A stretch of 64,000 nt of DNA, from assembly GCF_017639205.1 (NCBI RefSeq), contig NZ_CP071139.1, positions 6,323,501 through 6,387,500 of the forward strand, in the 5' to 3' direction. Position numbers and translations under genes: made by a program. The notes below the pieces were generated by a model. It saw only the letters and a list, made by a program, of their open reading frames with translations, had not been told where the DNA came from and did no database searches. Of the stretch, positions 41,928 through 50,253 are shown piece by piece (positions within the stretch are counted from its first letter, which is position 1; each line of letters starts with the position of its first letter). This DNA comes from Streptomyces nojiriensis. GTDB taxonomy: Bacteria > Actinomycetota > Actinomycetes > Streptomycetales > Streptomycetaceae.

Positions 41928-43361
41928 TTGACCAGCAGCACATCGCGGGCCTCGGCACCGGGCGGCGGATCCTCGTCGCACCCCGAGCACCTCGGCCACG
42001 TCATCTTCATCGCCGCGGCCGCGGCCATGGGCGGCTTCCTCTTCGGGTACGACAGTTCCGTCATCAACGGCGCCGTCGTCGCCATCCGGGAACGGTTCGA
42101 CGTCGGGTCCGCGGCGCTCGCCCAGGTGATCGCCGCCGCGCTGATCGGCTGCGCGTTCGGCGCCGCCACCGCCGGCCGCATCGCCGACCGGATCGGCCGA
42201 ATCCGCTGTATGCAGATCGCCGCCCTCCTCTTCACCGCGAGCGCCCTCGGTTCGGCCCTGCCGTTCGCCCTCTGGGACCTCGCCATGTGGCGCGTGATCG
42301 GCGGCTTCGGCATCGGCATGGCCTCCGTCATCGGCCCCGCCTACATCGCCGAGGTGTCCCCGGCCGCCTACCGCGGCCGCCTCGCCTCCTTCCAGCAGGC
42401 CGCCATCGTCATCGGCATCGCCGTCTCCCAGCTCGTCAACTGGGCCATCCTGAACCTCGCCGACGGGGACCAGCGCGGCAACATCGCCGGTCTGGAGGCC
42501 TGGCAGTGGATGCTGGGCGTCATGGTCGTCCCGGCCGCCCTCTACGGGCTGATGTCCTTCGTCATCCCGGAGTCCCCCCGCTTCCTGATCTCCGTCGGCC
42601 GCAACGACGAGGCCAGGAAGGTGCTGACCGAGGTCGAGGGTTCGAAGATCGACCTGGACGGACGCGTCGCCGAGATCGAGCACGCGATGCGATCCGAGCA
42701 CAAGTCCACCTTCAAGGACCTGCTCGGCGGCCGCTTCGGCTTCCTGCCCGTCGTCTGGGTCGGTATCGGCCTCTCGCTCTTCCAGCAGCTGGTCGGCATC
42801 AACGTGATCTTCTACTACAGCTCCTCGCTGTGGCAGTCGGTCGGCATCGACCCGAGCGCCTCGTTCCTGTACTCCTTCGAGACCTCGGTCGTGAACATCA
42901 TCGGCACGGTGATCGCGATGATCTTCGTCGACCGGATCGGCCGCAAGCCGCTCGCCCTCATCGGCTCCGTCGGCATGTCGATCTCGCTGGGCCTGGCCGC
43001 CTGGGCCTTCTCGTACAAGTCCGGGGTCGGCGACGACATCTCCCTGCCGCACGCCCAGGGCATCGTGGCCCTGGTCGCCGCCAACTGCTTCGTCCTCTTC
43101 TTCGCCCTCTCCTGGGGCGTGGTCGTCTGGGTGCTGCTCGGCGAGATGTTCCCGGGCCGCATCCGGGCCGCCGCCCTCGGCGTGGCCGCCGCCGCCCAGT
43201 GGATCGCCAACTGGGTCATCACCGTCAGCTTCCCGACGCTCTCGGACTGGAACCTGTCCGGCGCGTACATGATCTACACCGGCTTCGCCCTGCTCTCGAT
43301 CCCGTTCATCCTCAAGTGGGTGCCGGAGACCAAGGGCAAGGCGCTGGAGGAGATGGGGTAA
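41928..43361 (+). CDS. glcP: GlcP-type glucose permease (MFS sugar porter)
   Basis: A 477-residue, 12-helix sugar:proton symporter closely resembling the Streptomyces glucose permease GlcP, the main glucose uptake route there. Family motifs are FLFGYDSSVINGA near the first helix, GRIADRIGR in loop 2-3, PESPRFL at the end of helix 6, DRIGRKPLALIG in loop 8-9, and PETKGKALEEM at the end. The start is uncertain. TTG 41928 has GGAG six bases upstream; GTG 41895 and 41865 are longer options. The upstream repeats suggest substrate- or regulator-controlled expression. Confidence 0.9.
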   Translation: MTSSTSRASAPGGGSSSHPEHLGHVIFIAAAAAMGGFLFGYDSSVINGAVVAIRERFDVGSAALAQVIAAALIGCAFGAATAGRIADRIGRIRCMQIAALLFTASALGSALPFALWDLAMWRVIGGFGIGMASVIGPAYIAEVSPAAYRGRLASFQQAAIVIGIAVSQLVNWAILNLADGDQRGNIAGLEAWQWMLGVMVVPAALYGLMSFVIPESPRFLISVGRNDEARKVLTEVEGSKIDLDGRVAEIEHAMRSEHKSTFKDLLGGRFGFLPVVWVGIGLSLFQQLVGINVIFYYSSSLWQSVGIDPSASFLYSFETSVVNIIGTVIAMIFVDRIGRKPLALIGSVGMSISLGLAAWAFSYKSGVGDDISLPHAQGIVALVAANCFVLFFALSWGVVVWVLLGEMFPGRIRAAALGVAAAAQWIANWVITVSFPTLSDWNLSGAYMIYTGFALLSIPFILKWVPETKGKALEEMG

Positions 43362-43390
43362 CCACCCCCGCCAACGCCCCTTCTCCTCGA

Positions 43391-43425
43391 TACTGCCCCG
43401 GCTCAGTCCTTGAGCCGGGGCAGTA
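43391..43425. terminator. Shared convergent terminator, overlapping the LLM stop codon
   Basis: A 15-bp stem (TACTGCCCCGGCTCA) with a GTCCT loop. It ends glcP transcripts and at the same time spans the last codons and stop of the convergent oxidoreductase gene. Confidence 0.82.
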
Positions 43426-44389
43426 CCTGTTCGCAGAGCAGGTGCAGGCTCCGCCAGCCCTCGTCCAGCGGCATCCCGCCGCACAGCGGGTGCAGGACCA
43501 GGTTCCCCGCCTCGCCCGCGGCCCGGCCGTACGCGACCGCCTCGTCCGGGGTGAGGATCCGGTAGACGCCCTCCGCGCGCAGCTCCGCCACCGAGCGCGC
43601 GGCCGACCGTACGGCGCTGCGGATGTCCTTGGACTGCCAGGACGCGTACATGCCCGCCTCGTGCAGGAAGCGCTCGCCGTGCTCGGCCCAGACCCGGTCC
43701 GGCTCCTCGGCGATGTGCAGCAGCGGGGTCTCGGCCGCCGGCATCATGCAGAAGCCCTCCGTGCCGTACTCCGCCAGCCGCGCGGTGTAGTACGCCGCCA
43801 GCTCCGGCAGGTGCGCGCTGGGGAAGAACGGCAGCCCCAGCCGGGCGGCACGGCGGGCCGCGGCCTCGGAGCTGCCGCCGACCAGCAGCAGGGGGTGCGG
43901 CCGGGTGAACGGCGTCGGGGTGACCCGTACCGTGCGGCCGCGGAATTCGAAGGGCTCGCCGGTCCAGGCCTTCAGCAGGGTCTCCAGCAGCTCGTCCTGG
44001 AGCCTGCCGCGCCGGCCCCACTCCACGCCGTGCTGCTCGTACTCCTCGGGCCGGTAGCCGATGCCCGCGACCGTCACCAGGCGGCCGCCGCTCAGCAGGT
44101 CGAGGACGGCGATGTCCTCGGCGACCTTCAGCGGGTCGTACAGCGGGCCGATGATCGCCGAGACGGTGACCGCGATCCGGCGGGTCGCGCCGAAGACGGC
44201 GCCCGCGAAGGCGAAGGGGGAGGGCAGCCAGTTGTTGTCGGTGCCGTGGTGCTCCTCCGTCTGGACGGTGTCGATCCCGCGGTCGTCCGCGTACCGGGCC
44301 ATCTCCAGCGCCGCCTTGTAGCGGGCGGAGAGGGACTCGGGGGTGCCGTCGGGGTCGACGAGATTGAACCGGGCCACGGTGATGGGCAT
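43403..44389 (-). CDS. LLM-class flavin-dependent oxidoreductase
   Basis: A 328-residue TIM-barrel, luciferase-like monooxygenase using FMN or F420. Characteristic segments are EMARYADDRGIDTVQTEEHH near residues 29-48, VTVSAIIGPLYDPLKVAEDI near 74-93, and GRLVTVAGIGYRPEEYEQHG near 103-122. The LLLVGGSSEAAARRAARLG stretch is near 167-185. The substrate cannot be deduced. The cofC-type gene in this window shows the cell probably makes F420. ATG 44389 follows a GGGGGA ribosome site that lies within the arm of a strong hairpin. Confidence 0.9.
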   Translation of the reverse strand: MPITVARFNLVDPDGTPESLSARYKAALEMARYADDRGIDTVQTEEHHGTDNNWLPSPFAFAGAVFGATRRIAVTVSAIIGPLYDPLKVAEDIAVLDLLSGGRLVTVAGIGYRPEEYEQHGVEWGRRGRLQDELLETLLKAWTGEPFEFRGRTVRVTPTPFTRPHPLLLVGGSSEAAARRAARLGLPFFPSAHLPELAAYYTARLAEYGTEGFCMMPAAETPLLHIAEEPDRVWAEHGERFLHEAGMYASWQSKDIRSAVRSAARSVAELRAEGVYRILTPDEAVAYGRAAGEAGNLVLHPLCGGMPLDEGWRSLHLLCEQVLPRLKD

Positions 44390-44395
44390 GGAGAA

Positions 44396-44436
44396 GTCCC
44401 CCTTCGCCGGATGTGGGTGGGCGGGCGAAGGGGGAC
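44396..44436 (-). promoter_or_regulatory. Hairpin masking the ribosome site of the LLM gene
   Basis: A 13-bp perfect stem (GTCCCCCTTCGCC/GGCGAAGGGGGAC) with a 15-base loop between the permease stop and the LLM start. On the minus strand the 3' arm contains the purine-rich AAGGGGGA that should pair with 16S rRNA. Folding would hide it. It could also act as a terminator after the permease. Confidence 0.55.
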
Positions 44437-44452
44437 GTTAGCTGACGTGGCG

Positions 44453-45907
44453 TCAGTTGGACAGGTATCCGGCGGGCTCGCGCTCCCCTTCGGCGGCCGG
44501 CTCCGCCGGCGCCGTGCGCGGCAGTACGGCGTACAGCGCGGCCGAGGTGAGGATGCCCGCCGCCCAGCCCAGGCCGTTCTCCCCGATCCACGTGGAGGCG
44601 AGCGGTCCGGCGAACCAGTCCACCTTGGTGAACAGCAGGCCCACCACGAGGGCGAGGGCCCACGCGGTCATCGCCTGCCAGGCGAAGCCTCCCCGGTACC
44701 AGTAGGCGCTGGTCCGCGTGGTGTCCAGCAGCGCGGGGCCGTCGTAGGCCGTGCGGCGCAGCATGTCCACGCCGAAGACGCCGATCCAGGCGGAGAACGC
44801 CACGGCCAGCAGGGTCAGGAAGGAGATGAACGAGCCGAAGAAGCTGGTGGCGACCACCATCAGCAGGAACCCGAAGACCAGGCTGATGACCGCGTTGACG
44901 CTGACGGCCGCGGCGCGCGGGACCTTGATGCCCAGGGTCTGCGCGGTGAACCCGGCCGAGTACATGGACATCGAGTTGATCAGCAGCATGCCGACGAGCG
45001 CGATGAGCAGGTACGGGACCGCGATCCAGGTCGGGAGCAGCTCGCCGATGAAGGACACCGGGTCCTGGGCCGTGGCCAGGTCCGGGGTGCCGACGGCCAT
45101 GACCGCACCCATCAGGACCATCGGGAGCACGACCACGCCGGCGCCGCCGATCGTCGCGCCGACCATGCCCTTGGAGGAGGCGGTGCGCGGCAGGTAGCGG
45201 GTGAAGTCGGGGCCCGAGGGCACCCAGCTGATGCCGCCGGCCGCGATCGTGCCGATGCCCGCGATCATCATCGCGCTGGAGCCGGCCGGCTTGCCGAAGA
45301 CGGCGGACCAGTCGGTGGTGAAGACCAGGTACCCGAGGACGAGCACGCTGAACGCGCCGAAGAGGTACGTCGACCACGTGGAGCAGACGCGCAGCGCGTT
45401 GATGCCGAGACCCGAGACCACGAAGGTGCACCCCACGAAGAACAGCAGGGTGACGACGATGAGCGGGGTGCTGCTGCGGACCCCGAACAGCAGGTCGAGC
45501 ACGGTCAGTACGGCGTAGGCGCCGCTGACCGCGTTGATGGTCTCCCAGCCCCAGCGGGCCACCCAGATCAAGGCGCCCGGGAAGAGGTTGCCGCGCTGCC
45601 CGAACACCGCCCGCGAGAGGGCCATGCCGGGGGCGCCGCCGCGCTTGCCCGCGATGGATATCAGGCCGACGATCCCGTACGAGACGACCGGCGCGGCGAC
45701 CGCGACGACGAGCACCTGCCAGATGTTGAGCTTGTTGAAGATCACCAGCCCCGCACCCATGGTCAGCAGCAGCACGCTGATGTTGGCGGCGACCCAGGTG
45801 GGTACGAGCTCGCGGACCCGGCCGCTGCGCTCGCTGTCCGGGACGGGTTCCAGACCGCGGGTCTCGATCGCGGTTTCGGCTGCGCCGTCGGCGGGCTCGG
45901 CAGGCAT
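44453..45907 (-). CDS. NCS1-family nucleobase:cation symporter (cytosine permease-like)
   Basis: A 484-residue, 12-helix transporter of the purine/cytosine permease (CodB-like) group. After a hydrophilic start come PTWVAANISVLLLTMGAGLV near residues 36-55 and helices throughout. Conserved NCS1 pieces include ALSRAVFGQRGN and the WVPSGPDFTRYLPR stretch near 228-241. It imports a nucleobase or related compound with a cation; the exact substrate is unknown. ATG 45907 diverges from ftsY. It is followed after 63 bases by the LLM oxidoreductase, so transport and oxidation of one compound may be linked. Confidence 0.92.
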   Translation of the reverse strand: MPAEPADGAAETAIETRGLEPVPDSERSGRVRELVPTWVAANISVLLLTMGAGLVIFNKLNIWQVLVVAVAAPVVSYGIVGLISIAGKRGGAPGMALSRAVFGQRGNLFPGALIWVARWGWETINAVSGAYAVLTVLDLLFGVRSSTPLIVVTLLFFVGCTFVVSGLGINALRVCSTWSTYLFGAFSVLVLGYLVFTTDWSAVFGKPAGSSAMMIAGIGTIAAGGISWVPSGPDFTRYLPRTASSKGMVGATIGGAGVVVLPMVLMGAVMAVGTPDLATAQDPVSFIGELLPTWIAVPYLLIALVGMLLINSMSMYSAGFTAQTLGIKVPRAAAVSVNAVISLVFGFLLMVVATSFFGSFISFLTLLAVAFSAWIGVFGVDMLRRTAYDGPALLDTTRTSAYWYRGGFAWQAMTAWALALVVGLLFTKVDWFAGPLASTWIGENGLGWAAGILTSAALYAVLPRTAPAEPAAEGEREPAGYLSN

Positions 45908-46051
45908 GCGATTGCTCCGTTGGGGAGGTTATGAGGGCAAGTCGTCCATCATCAGGGGTTTGCTGCTAAAACCACAAACAGCGGCTTACGTCCTGGTCCG
46001 CACGCCCAGGTTCCCGGCTCCGGGACGGCCGTGGCCGATACTGGTGGGGTT

Positions 46052-47269
46052 ATGGACATCCTCATCCTTGCTGTAGTCATCGCCCTGGTCGCGGTCGGTG
46101 TGATCAGCGGGCTCGTGGTCAGCAGCCGCAAGAAGAAGCAGCTGCCGCCGCCGGCACCGCCGAGCACGCCGACCATCACTGCCCCGCCTGCCGAGCCGCA
46201 GGTGGGGGAGGACGCCGTAGAGACGGCGGAAGAGCCGCGCCGCACGATCGAGGAGGTCGGACTCCCGGAGGCCGAGGCTCCCGTCGAGGCGCCGGTCGCC
46301 GAACCCGTGCCCGCGGCCCCGGCCGCGCCCGAGATCGAGGTTCCCGAGCCCACCGCCGGGCGCCTGGTCCGGCTGCGCGCCCGCCTGGCGCGGTCGCAGA
46401 ACTCCCTCGGCAAGGGACTGCTCACGCTGCTCTCCCGGGAGCACCTCGACGAGGACACCTGGGAGGAGATCGAGGAGACCCTCCTCGTCGCCGACGTCGG
46501 TGTCGTACCGACCCAGGAGCTCGTGGACCGGCTCCGCGAGCGGGTCAAGGTGCTCGGCACCCGGACCCCGGCGGACCTGCGCGCCCTGCTCAAGGAGGAG
46601 CTGCTGACCCTGGTCGGCACCGACTTCGACCGCGTCGTGAAGACGGAGAGCGGCGAGGACACCCCCGGCGTGATCATGGTCGTCGGTGTCAACGGCACCG
46701 GTAAGACCACCACCACCGGCAAGCTGGCCCGGGTGCTCGTCGCCGACGGCCGCAGCGTGGTGCTCGGCGCGGCCGACACCTTCCGCGCCGCCGCCGCCGA
46801 CCAGCTCCAGACCTGGGGCGAGCGCGTCGGCGCCCGTACCGTACGCGGCCCGGAGGGTGGCGACCCGGCCTCGATCGCCTACGACGCGGTCAAGGAGGGC
46901 ATCGCCGAGGGCGCCGACGTGGTGCTCATCGACACGGCAGGCCGCCTGCACACCAAGACCGGCCTGATGGACGAGCTCGGCAAGGTCAAGCGCGTCGTGG
47001 AGAAGCACGGTCCGCTGGACGAGATCCTGCTGGTCCTGGACGCCACCACCGGGCAGAACGGCCTGACCCAGGCCCGTGTCTTCGCCGAGGTCGTGGACAT
47101 CACCGGCATCGTGCTGACCAAGCTCGACGGCACCGCCAAGGGCGGCATCGTCGTCGCCGTCCAGCGCGAACTGGGCGTGCCGGTCAAGCTCATCGGCCTC
47201 GGCGAGGGGCCGGACGACCTTGCGCCCTTCGAGCCGGAGGCGTTCGTGGACGCCCTGATCGGCGACTGA
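46052..47269 (+). CDS. ftsY: Signal recognition particle receptor FtsY
   Basis: A 405-residue SRP-family GTPase receptor delivering ribosome-nascent chains to the translocon. It has a true N-terminal membrane anchor (DILILAVVIALVAVGVISGL, residues 2-21) followed by a basic stop and an acidic/Pro-rich linker, as in actinobacterial FtsY. The NG domain has GVNGTGKTTTTGKLA near 215-229, DTAGRLHTKTGLM near 297-309 and TKLDGTAKGG near 356-365. ATG 46052 is chosen because it begins the membrane segment. The SRP protein ffh lies 7 kb downstream. Confidence 0.96.
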   Translation: MDILILAVVIALVAVGVISGLVVSSRKKKQLPPPAPPSTPTITAPPAEPQVGEDAVETAEEPRRTIEEVGLPEAEAPVEAPVAEPVPAAPAAPEIEVPEPTAGRLVRLRARLARSQNSLGKGLLTLLSREHLDEDTWEEIEETLLVADVGVVPTQELVDRLRERVKVLGTRTPADLRALLKEELLTLVGTDFDRVVKTESGEDTPGVIMVVGVNGTGKTTTTGKLARVLVADGRSVVLGAADTFRAAAADQLQTWGERVGARTVRGPEGGDPASIAYDAVKEGIAEGADVVLIDTAGRLHTKTGLMDELGKVKRVVEKHGPLDEILLVLDATTGQNGLTQARVFAEVVDITGIVLTKLDGTAKGGIVVAVQRELGVPVKLIGLGEGPDDLAPFEPEAFVDALIGD

Positions 47270-47290
47270 CCCCGTCCCGCACGGACACCT

Positions 47291-47323
47291 GTGCCCCCGC
47301 GTTCCGCCGGAACGCGGGGGCAC
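47291..47323. terminator. Convergent terminator after ftsY
   Basis: A 15-bp perfect stem (GTGCCCCCGCGTTCC) with a GCC loop between ftsY and the convergent primase-like gene. Confidence 0.88.
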
Positions 47324-47362
47324 CGTCATGTGCGCGGCCGGAAGGGGCGGCCAGGACGGCTC

Positions 47363-48037
47363 CTAGCGGCGGAGGCGGTGGCAGATGTACGCGAGGGTCC
47401 CCAGCAGCAGCCTGGCCTGGGGCGGGCCGCCGGCGGAGTCCAGCGCGGGCGGCCGCAGCCAGCCGACCTGACCGAGCCCGGCGCGGTCGGAGGGCGGCGC
47501 CGTCACGAAGGCGCCGTGGCCCAGGGCGCGCAGGTCGAGGTCGGCGTCGTCCCAGCCCATCCGGTACAGCAGCTGCGGCAGTTCGGCCGCCGCCCCCGGG
47601 GCCACGAAGAACTGCGCCCGGCCGTCGGCGGTGGCGATGACCGGGCCGAGCGGCAGGCCCATCCGCTCCAGCCGCACCAGGGCGCGCCGCCCGGCCTCCT
47701 CGGAGACCTCGATGACGTCGAACGCGCGGCCCACGGGCAGCAGTACGGCGGCCCCCGGGTGCTCGCTCCAGGCCTCGGTGACCTCGTCCAGGGTGGCACC
47801 GGCCGGGACCGTGGGGGCGAAGGCCAGGGGATGCGCCCCGGGTTCGGGGCACGTCGTGTCCCCGCAGGAGCAGTCGCGGGCGGGCGCCGCGGCGCGGGCG
47901 CCGGGCACCACGTCCCAGCCCCACAGCCCGGTGTACTCCGCCACCGCCGTGCACTCCGAGGTCCGGCCGCGGCGCCGGGTGCCGGAGCGGAACTCCTTGG
48001 TGCTGCGGCTGCCGCCGATCGTGAAGCCCATGCCCAT
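47363..48037 (-). CDS. Primase-polymerase-like protein, probably catalytically degenerate
   Basis: A 224-residue protein resembling the N-terminal bifunctional DNA primase/polymerase (prim-pol) domain. A cysteine cluster DCSCGDTTCPEPGAHP near residues 55-70 matches the zinc-binding knuckle of that family, followed by a helix and AVLLPVGRAFDVIEVSEEAG. The usual acidic catalytic DxD appears changed, so activity is doubtful. ATG 48037 has GGAGGGGGC directly upstream; ATG 48031 is possible. It diverges from nsdA and converges with ftsY. No helicase or plasmid genes are near, so it is a resident chromosomal gene. Confidence 0.75.
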   Translation of the reverse strand: MGMGFTIGGSRSTKEFRSGTRRRGRTSECTAVAEYTGLWGWDVVPGARAAAPARDCSCGDTTCPEPGAHPLAFAPTVPAGATLDEVTEAWSEHPGAAVLLPVGRAFDVIEVSEEAGRRALVRLERMGLPLGPVIATADGRAQFFVAPGAAAELPQLLYRMGWDDADLDLRALGHGAFVTAPPSDRAGLGQVGWLRPPALDSAGGPPQARLLLGTLAYICHRLRR

Positions 48038-48451
48038 GCCCCCTCCAACGGGTCGGACGTGCCGGTGGTTACGAAGCCGGTGCGACGACCTCGGCGGGAC
48101 CTCTGCCGGCAGCCCCGCCGCGGGGTGTCCTCCGATGCCGCCCGGCGCACTCCTCGCCGCGCGCGCCCCGAGCGCACTCCAGTCCAACCGATCCGCTTTC
48201 ACCTCGGTGTCAAGTGAATCGCGCCTGGCCGGTGGCTAGTTCATTCGAAGGGGTGGCGAATGGTGGCGTTTCTGGAATCGACCTCGCCCCAGGGGTGATC
48301 GTAGGATTACTTTCGGTACACGAAACCGAAGGCGACCCATCCGTGGGTATGCCGGAGGCAATACGTGAAGGACCTGTGAAGGTCCGTGGTGGCGCCCGGC
48401 GCCCCGGCCAAGGTTTCGTGTGGAAGATGCTGAGCGGATGGGGGCGTTCCA
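48038..48451. promoter_or_regulatory. Divergent region upstream of nsdA
   Basis: A 414-base interval without a convincing gene. The half near nsdA is AT-richer and contains the imperfect inverted repeat CTTTCGGT...ACCGAAGG (48310-48317 and 48325-48332). This is a candidate control site for nsdA. An open frame at 48214-48642 runs into nsdA in another phase and is dismissed. Confidence 0.4.
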
Positions 48452-49942
48452 GTGAGCGGCAACGGCGCAAGCGGAACGATCGAGGATGCTGCTGCGCGCA
48501 ACGAACAGCTGACCTCGTGGTTCGTCCGCAGCGGCTGGTCCAAGGGCGAACTCGCCCGGCAGGTCAACCGCCGGGCGCGCCAGATGGGTGCCCACCACAT
48601 CAGCACGGACACCTCCCGGGTGCGCCGCTGGCTCGACGGTGAACAGCCCCGCGAACCCGTCCCGCGCATCCTGTCCGAGCTGTTCTCCGAGCGCTTCGGA
48701 TCCGTCGTCGCCATCGAGCAGCTCGGCCTGCGCACCGCCCACCAGACCCCCTCCATCTCCGGGGTCGACCTGCCCTGGGCCGGCCCGCAGACCGTCGAAC
48801 TGCTCGGCGAGTTCTCCCGCAGCGACCTGATGCTGGCGCGCCGCGGCTTCCTCGGGACCTCGCTCGCCCTCTCCGCCGGCCCCGCCCTCATCGAGCCCAT
48901 GCAGCGCTGGCTCGTCCCGGTACCGGCCGCCGACCCGGGACCGCGCGGGGCGGGGCCGACGGGGGCCCTCGGCGGCCACCGCCCGCCCCGGCTCTCCGAA
49001 CCGGAACTCGACCTCCTCGACGCCACCACCGTCATGTTCCGCCAGTGGGACGCCCAGTGCGGCGGCGGACTGCGCCGCAAGGCCGTCGTGGGCCAGCTCC
49101 ACGAGGTCACCGACCTGCTCCAGGAGAACCATCCGGCGCCGGTCATGAAGCGGCTCTTCAAGGTCGCCGCCGAACTGGCCGAACTGGCCGGTTGGATGAG
49201 CTACGACATCGGCCTGCACCCCACCGCGCAGAAGTACTTCGTGCTCGCGCTGCACGCCGCCAAGGAGGGCGGGGACAAGCCGCTCGGCTCGTACATCCTC
49301 TCCAGCATGAGCCGCCAGATGATCCACCTGGGCCGCCCCGAGGACGCCCTGGAACTCATCCACCTCGCGCAGTACGGCAGCCGCGACTGCGCCGGCCCGC
49401 GCACCCAGGCCATGCTGTATGCGATGGAGGCCCGCGCGTACGCCAACATGGGCCAGCCCAGCCGCTGCAAGCGGGCCGTGCGGATGGCCGAGGACACCTT
49501 CTCCGACGTCGGCTTCGCGGGCGAGCCCGAACCCGACTGGATCCGCTTCTTCTCCGAGGCCGAGCTGAACGGCGAGAACTCCCACTCGTACCGGGACCTG
49601 GCCTACGTGGCCGGGCGCAGTCCCATGTACGCCTCCCTCGCCGAGCCCGTCATGGAACGGGCCGTCGAGCTCTTCGAGAAGGACGAGGAGCACCAGCGCT
49701 CCTACGCCCTCAACCTCATCGGCATGGCCACCGTCCACCTGCTCCAGCGCGAGCCCGAGCAGGCCGCGGCCCTCGTCGACCGGGCCCTCGACGTGGCGGG
49801 AAAGGTGCGGTCCGAACGGGTGAACACCCGCCTGCGCAAGACCGTGGACACCGCCGCCCGTGAGTACGGCGACGTCGCCGAGGTGCTCCGGCTCACCGAC
49901 CACCTCGCCTCCCGGCTCCCCGAAGCCGCGGAGGCCGTCTGA
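48452..49942 (+). CDS. nsdA: NsdA, negative regulator of sporulation and antibiotic production
   Basis: A 496-residue regulator. Residues about 18-70 look like a helix-turn-helix domain (SWFVRSGWSKGELARQVNRR, then STDTSRVRRWLDGEQP). The rest is mostly tetratricopeptide-type helices (YFVLALHAAKEGGDKPLGSY, then RTQAMLYAMEARAYANMGQP). NsdA represses differentiation and antibiotic synthesis in S. coelicolor, where it lies beside the ammonium operon just as here. An internal RRGFLGTSLALSAGPALIEP near 131-150 resembles a Tat-type motif but is inside the protein. GTG 48452 starts it. Confidence 0.92.
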   Translation: MSGNGASGTIEDAAARNEQLTSWFVRSGWSKGELARQVNRRARQMGAHHISTDTSRVRRWLDGEQPREPVPRILSELFSERFGSVVAIEQLGLRTAHQTPSISGVDLPWAGPQTVELLGEFSRSDLMLARRGFLGTSLALSAGPALIEPMQRWLVPVPAADPGPRGAGPTGALGGHRPPRLSEPELDLLDATTVMFRQWDAQCGGGLRRKAVVGQLHEVTDLLQENHPAPVMKRLFKVAAELAELAGWMSYDIGLHPTAQKYFVLALHAAKEGGDKPLGSYILSSMSRQMIHLGRPEDALELIHLAQYGSRDCAGPRTQAMLYAMEARAYANMGQPSRCKRAVRMAEDTFSDVGFAGEPEPDWIRFFSEAELNGENSHSYRDLAYVAGRSPMYASLAEPVMERAVELFEKDEEHQRSYALNLIGMATVHLLQREPEQAAALVDRALDVAGKVRSERVNTRLRKTVDTAAREYGDVAEVLRLTDHLASRLPEAAEAV

Positions 49943-49968
49943 CGGCCCACGCGGCCGCCCCCGAGGCC

Positions 49969-50046
49969 CCGGCCGCGGCAGTCACCCCGTGAAGCCCGAT
50001 CAGGCTCCCCCAGCCAGGACATCCGGGTACTGCCGCGGCCGGCTTT
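49969..50046 (+). terminator. nsdA terminator with long loop
   Basis: Arms CCGGCCGCGGCAGT (49969-49982) and its exact complement (50029-50042), 14 bp, with a 46-base loop and a trailing CTTTT. This is the first half of the 311-base gap before amtB. Confidence 0.75.
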
Positions 50047-50090
50047 TGTGATCCACCTGTTCATTGACGCGTAACACGCCCGCCCTCTTC

Positions 50091-50106
50091 GTCACGGGCG
50101 CGAAAC
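50091..50106 (+). promoter_or_regulatory. GlnR box upstream of amtB
   Basis: GTCAC-N6-GAAAC is an exact match to the actinobacterial GlnR half-site pair. An additional GTAAC at 50071 may form a degenerate second unit. GlnR activates amtB-glnK-glnD under nitrogen limitation in Streptomyces. It lies about 150 bases before the amtB start. Confidence 0.75.
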
Positions 50107-50253
50107 ACCGAGCGGCGCCGCCGGAAACCGGCCTGCGCGAATCTCGGGGTCATTAACCGGCCAGCCTCCCCAGCCCGGCCCGACACCCCTTTTACGCCGC
50201 TCAGGTTTTCACGATCGCCCGCACGCGAACGTACCGACGACGAGGAGACGCCG

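Noticed and set aside
48214..48642. A 142-codon frame running into nsdA
   Set aside because: It overlaps the nsdA start in another frame, and the true NsdA begins with its helix-turn-helix domain.
48845..48905. Tat-like RRGFLGTSLALSAGP as an export signal in NsdA
   Set aside because: It lies about 130 residues into the protein, after a DNA-binding-like domain, so it cannot act as an N-terminal signal.
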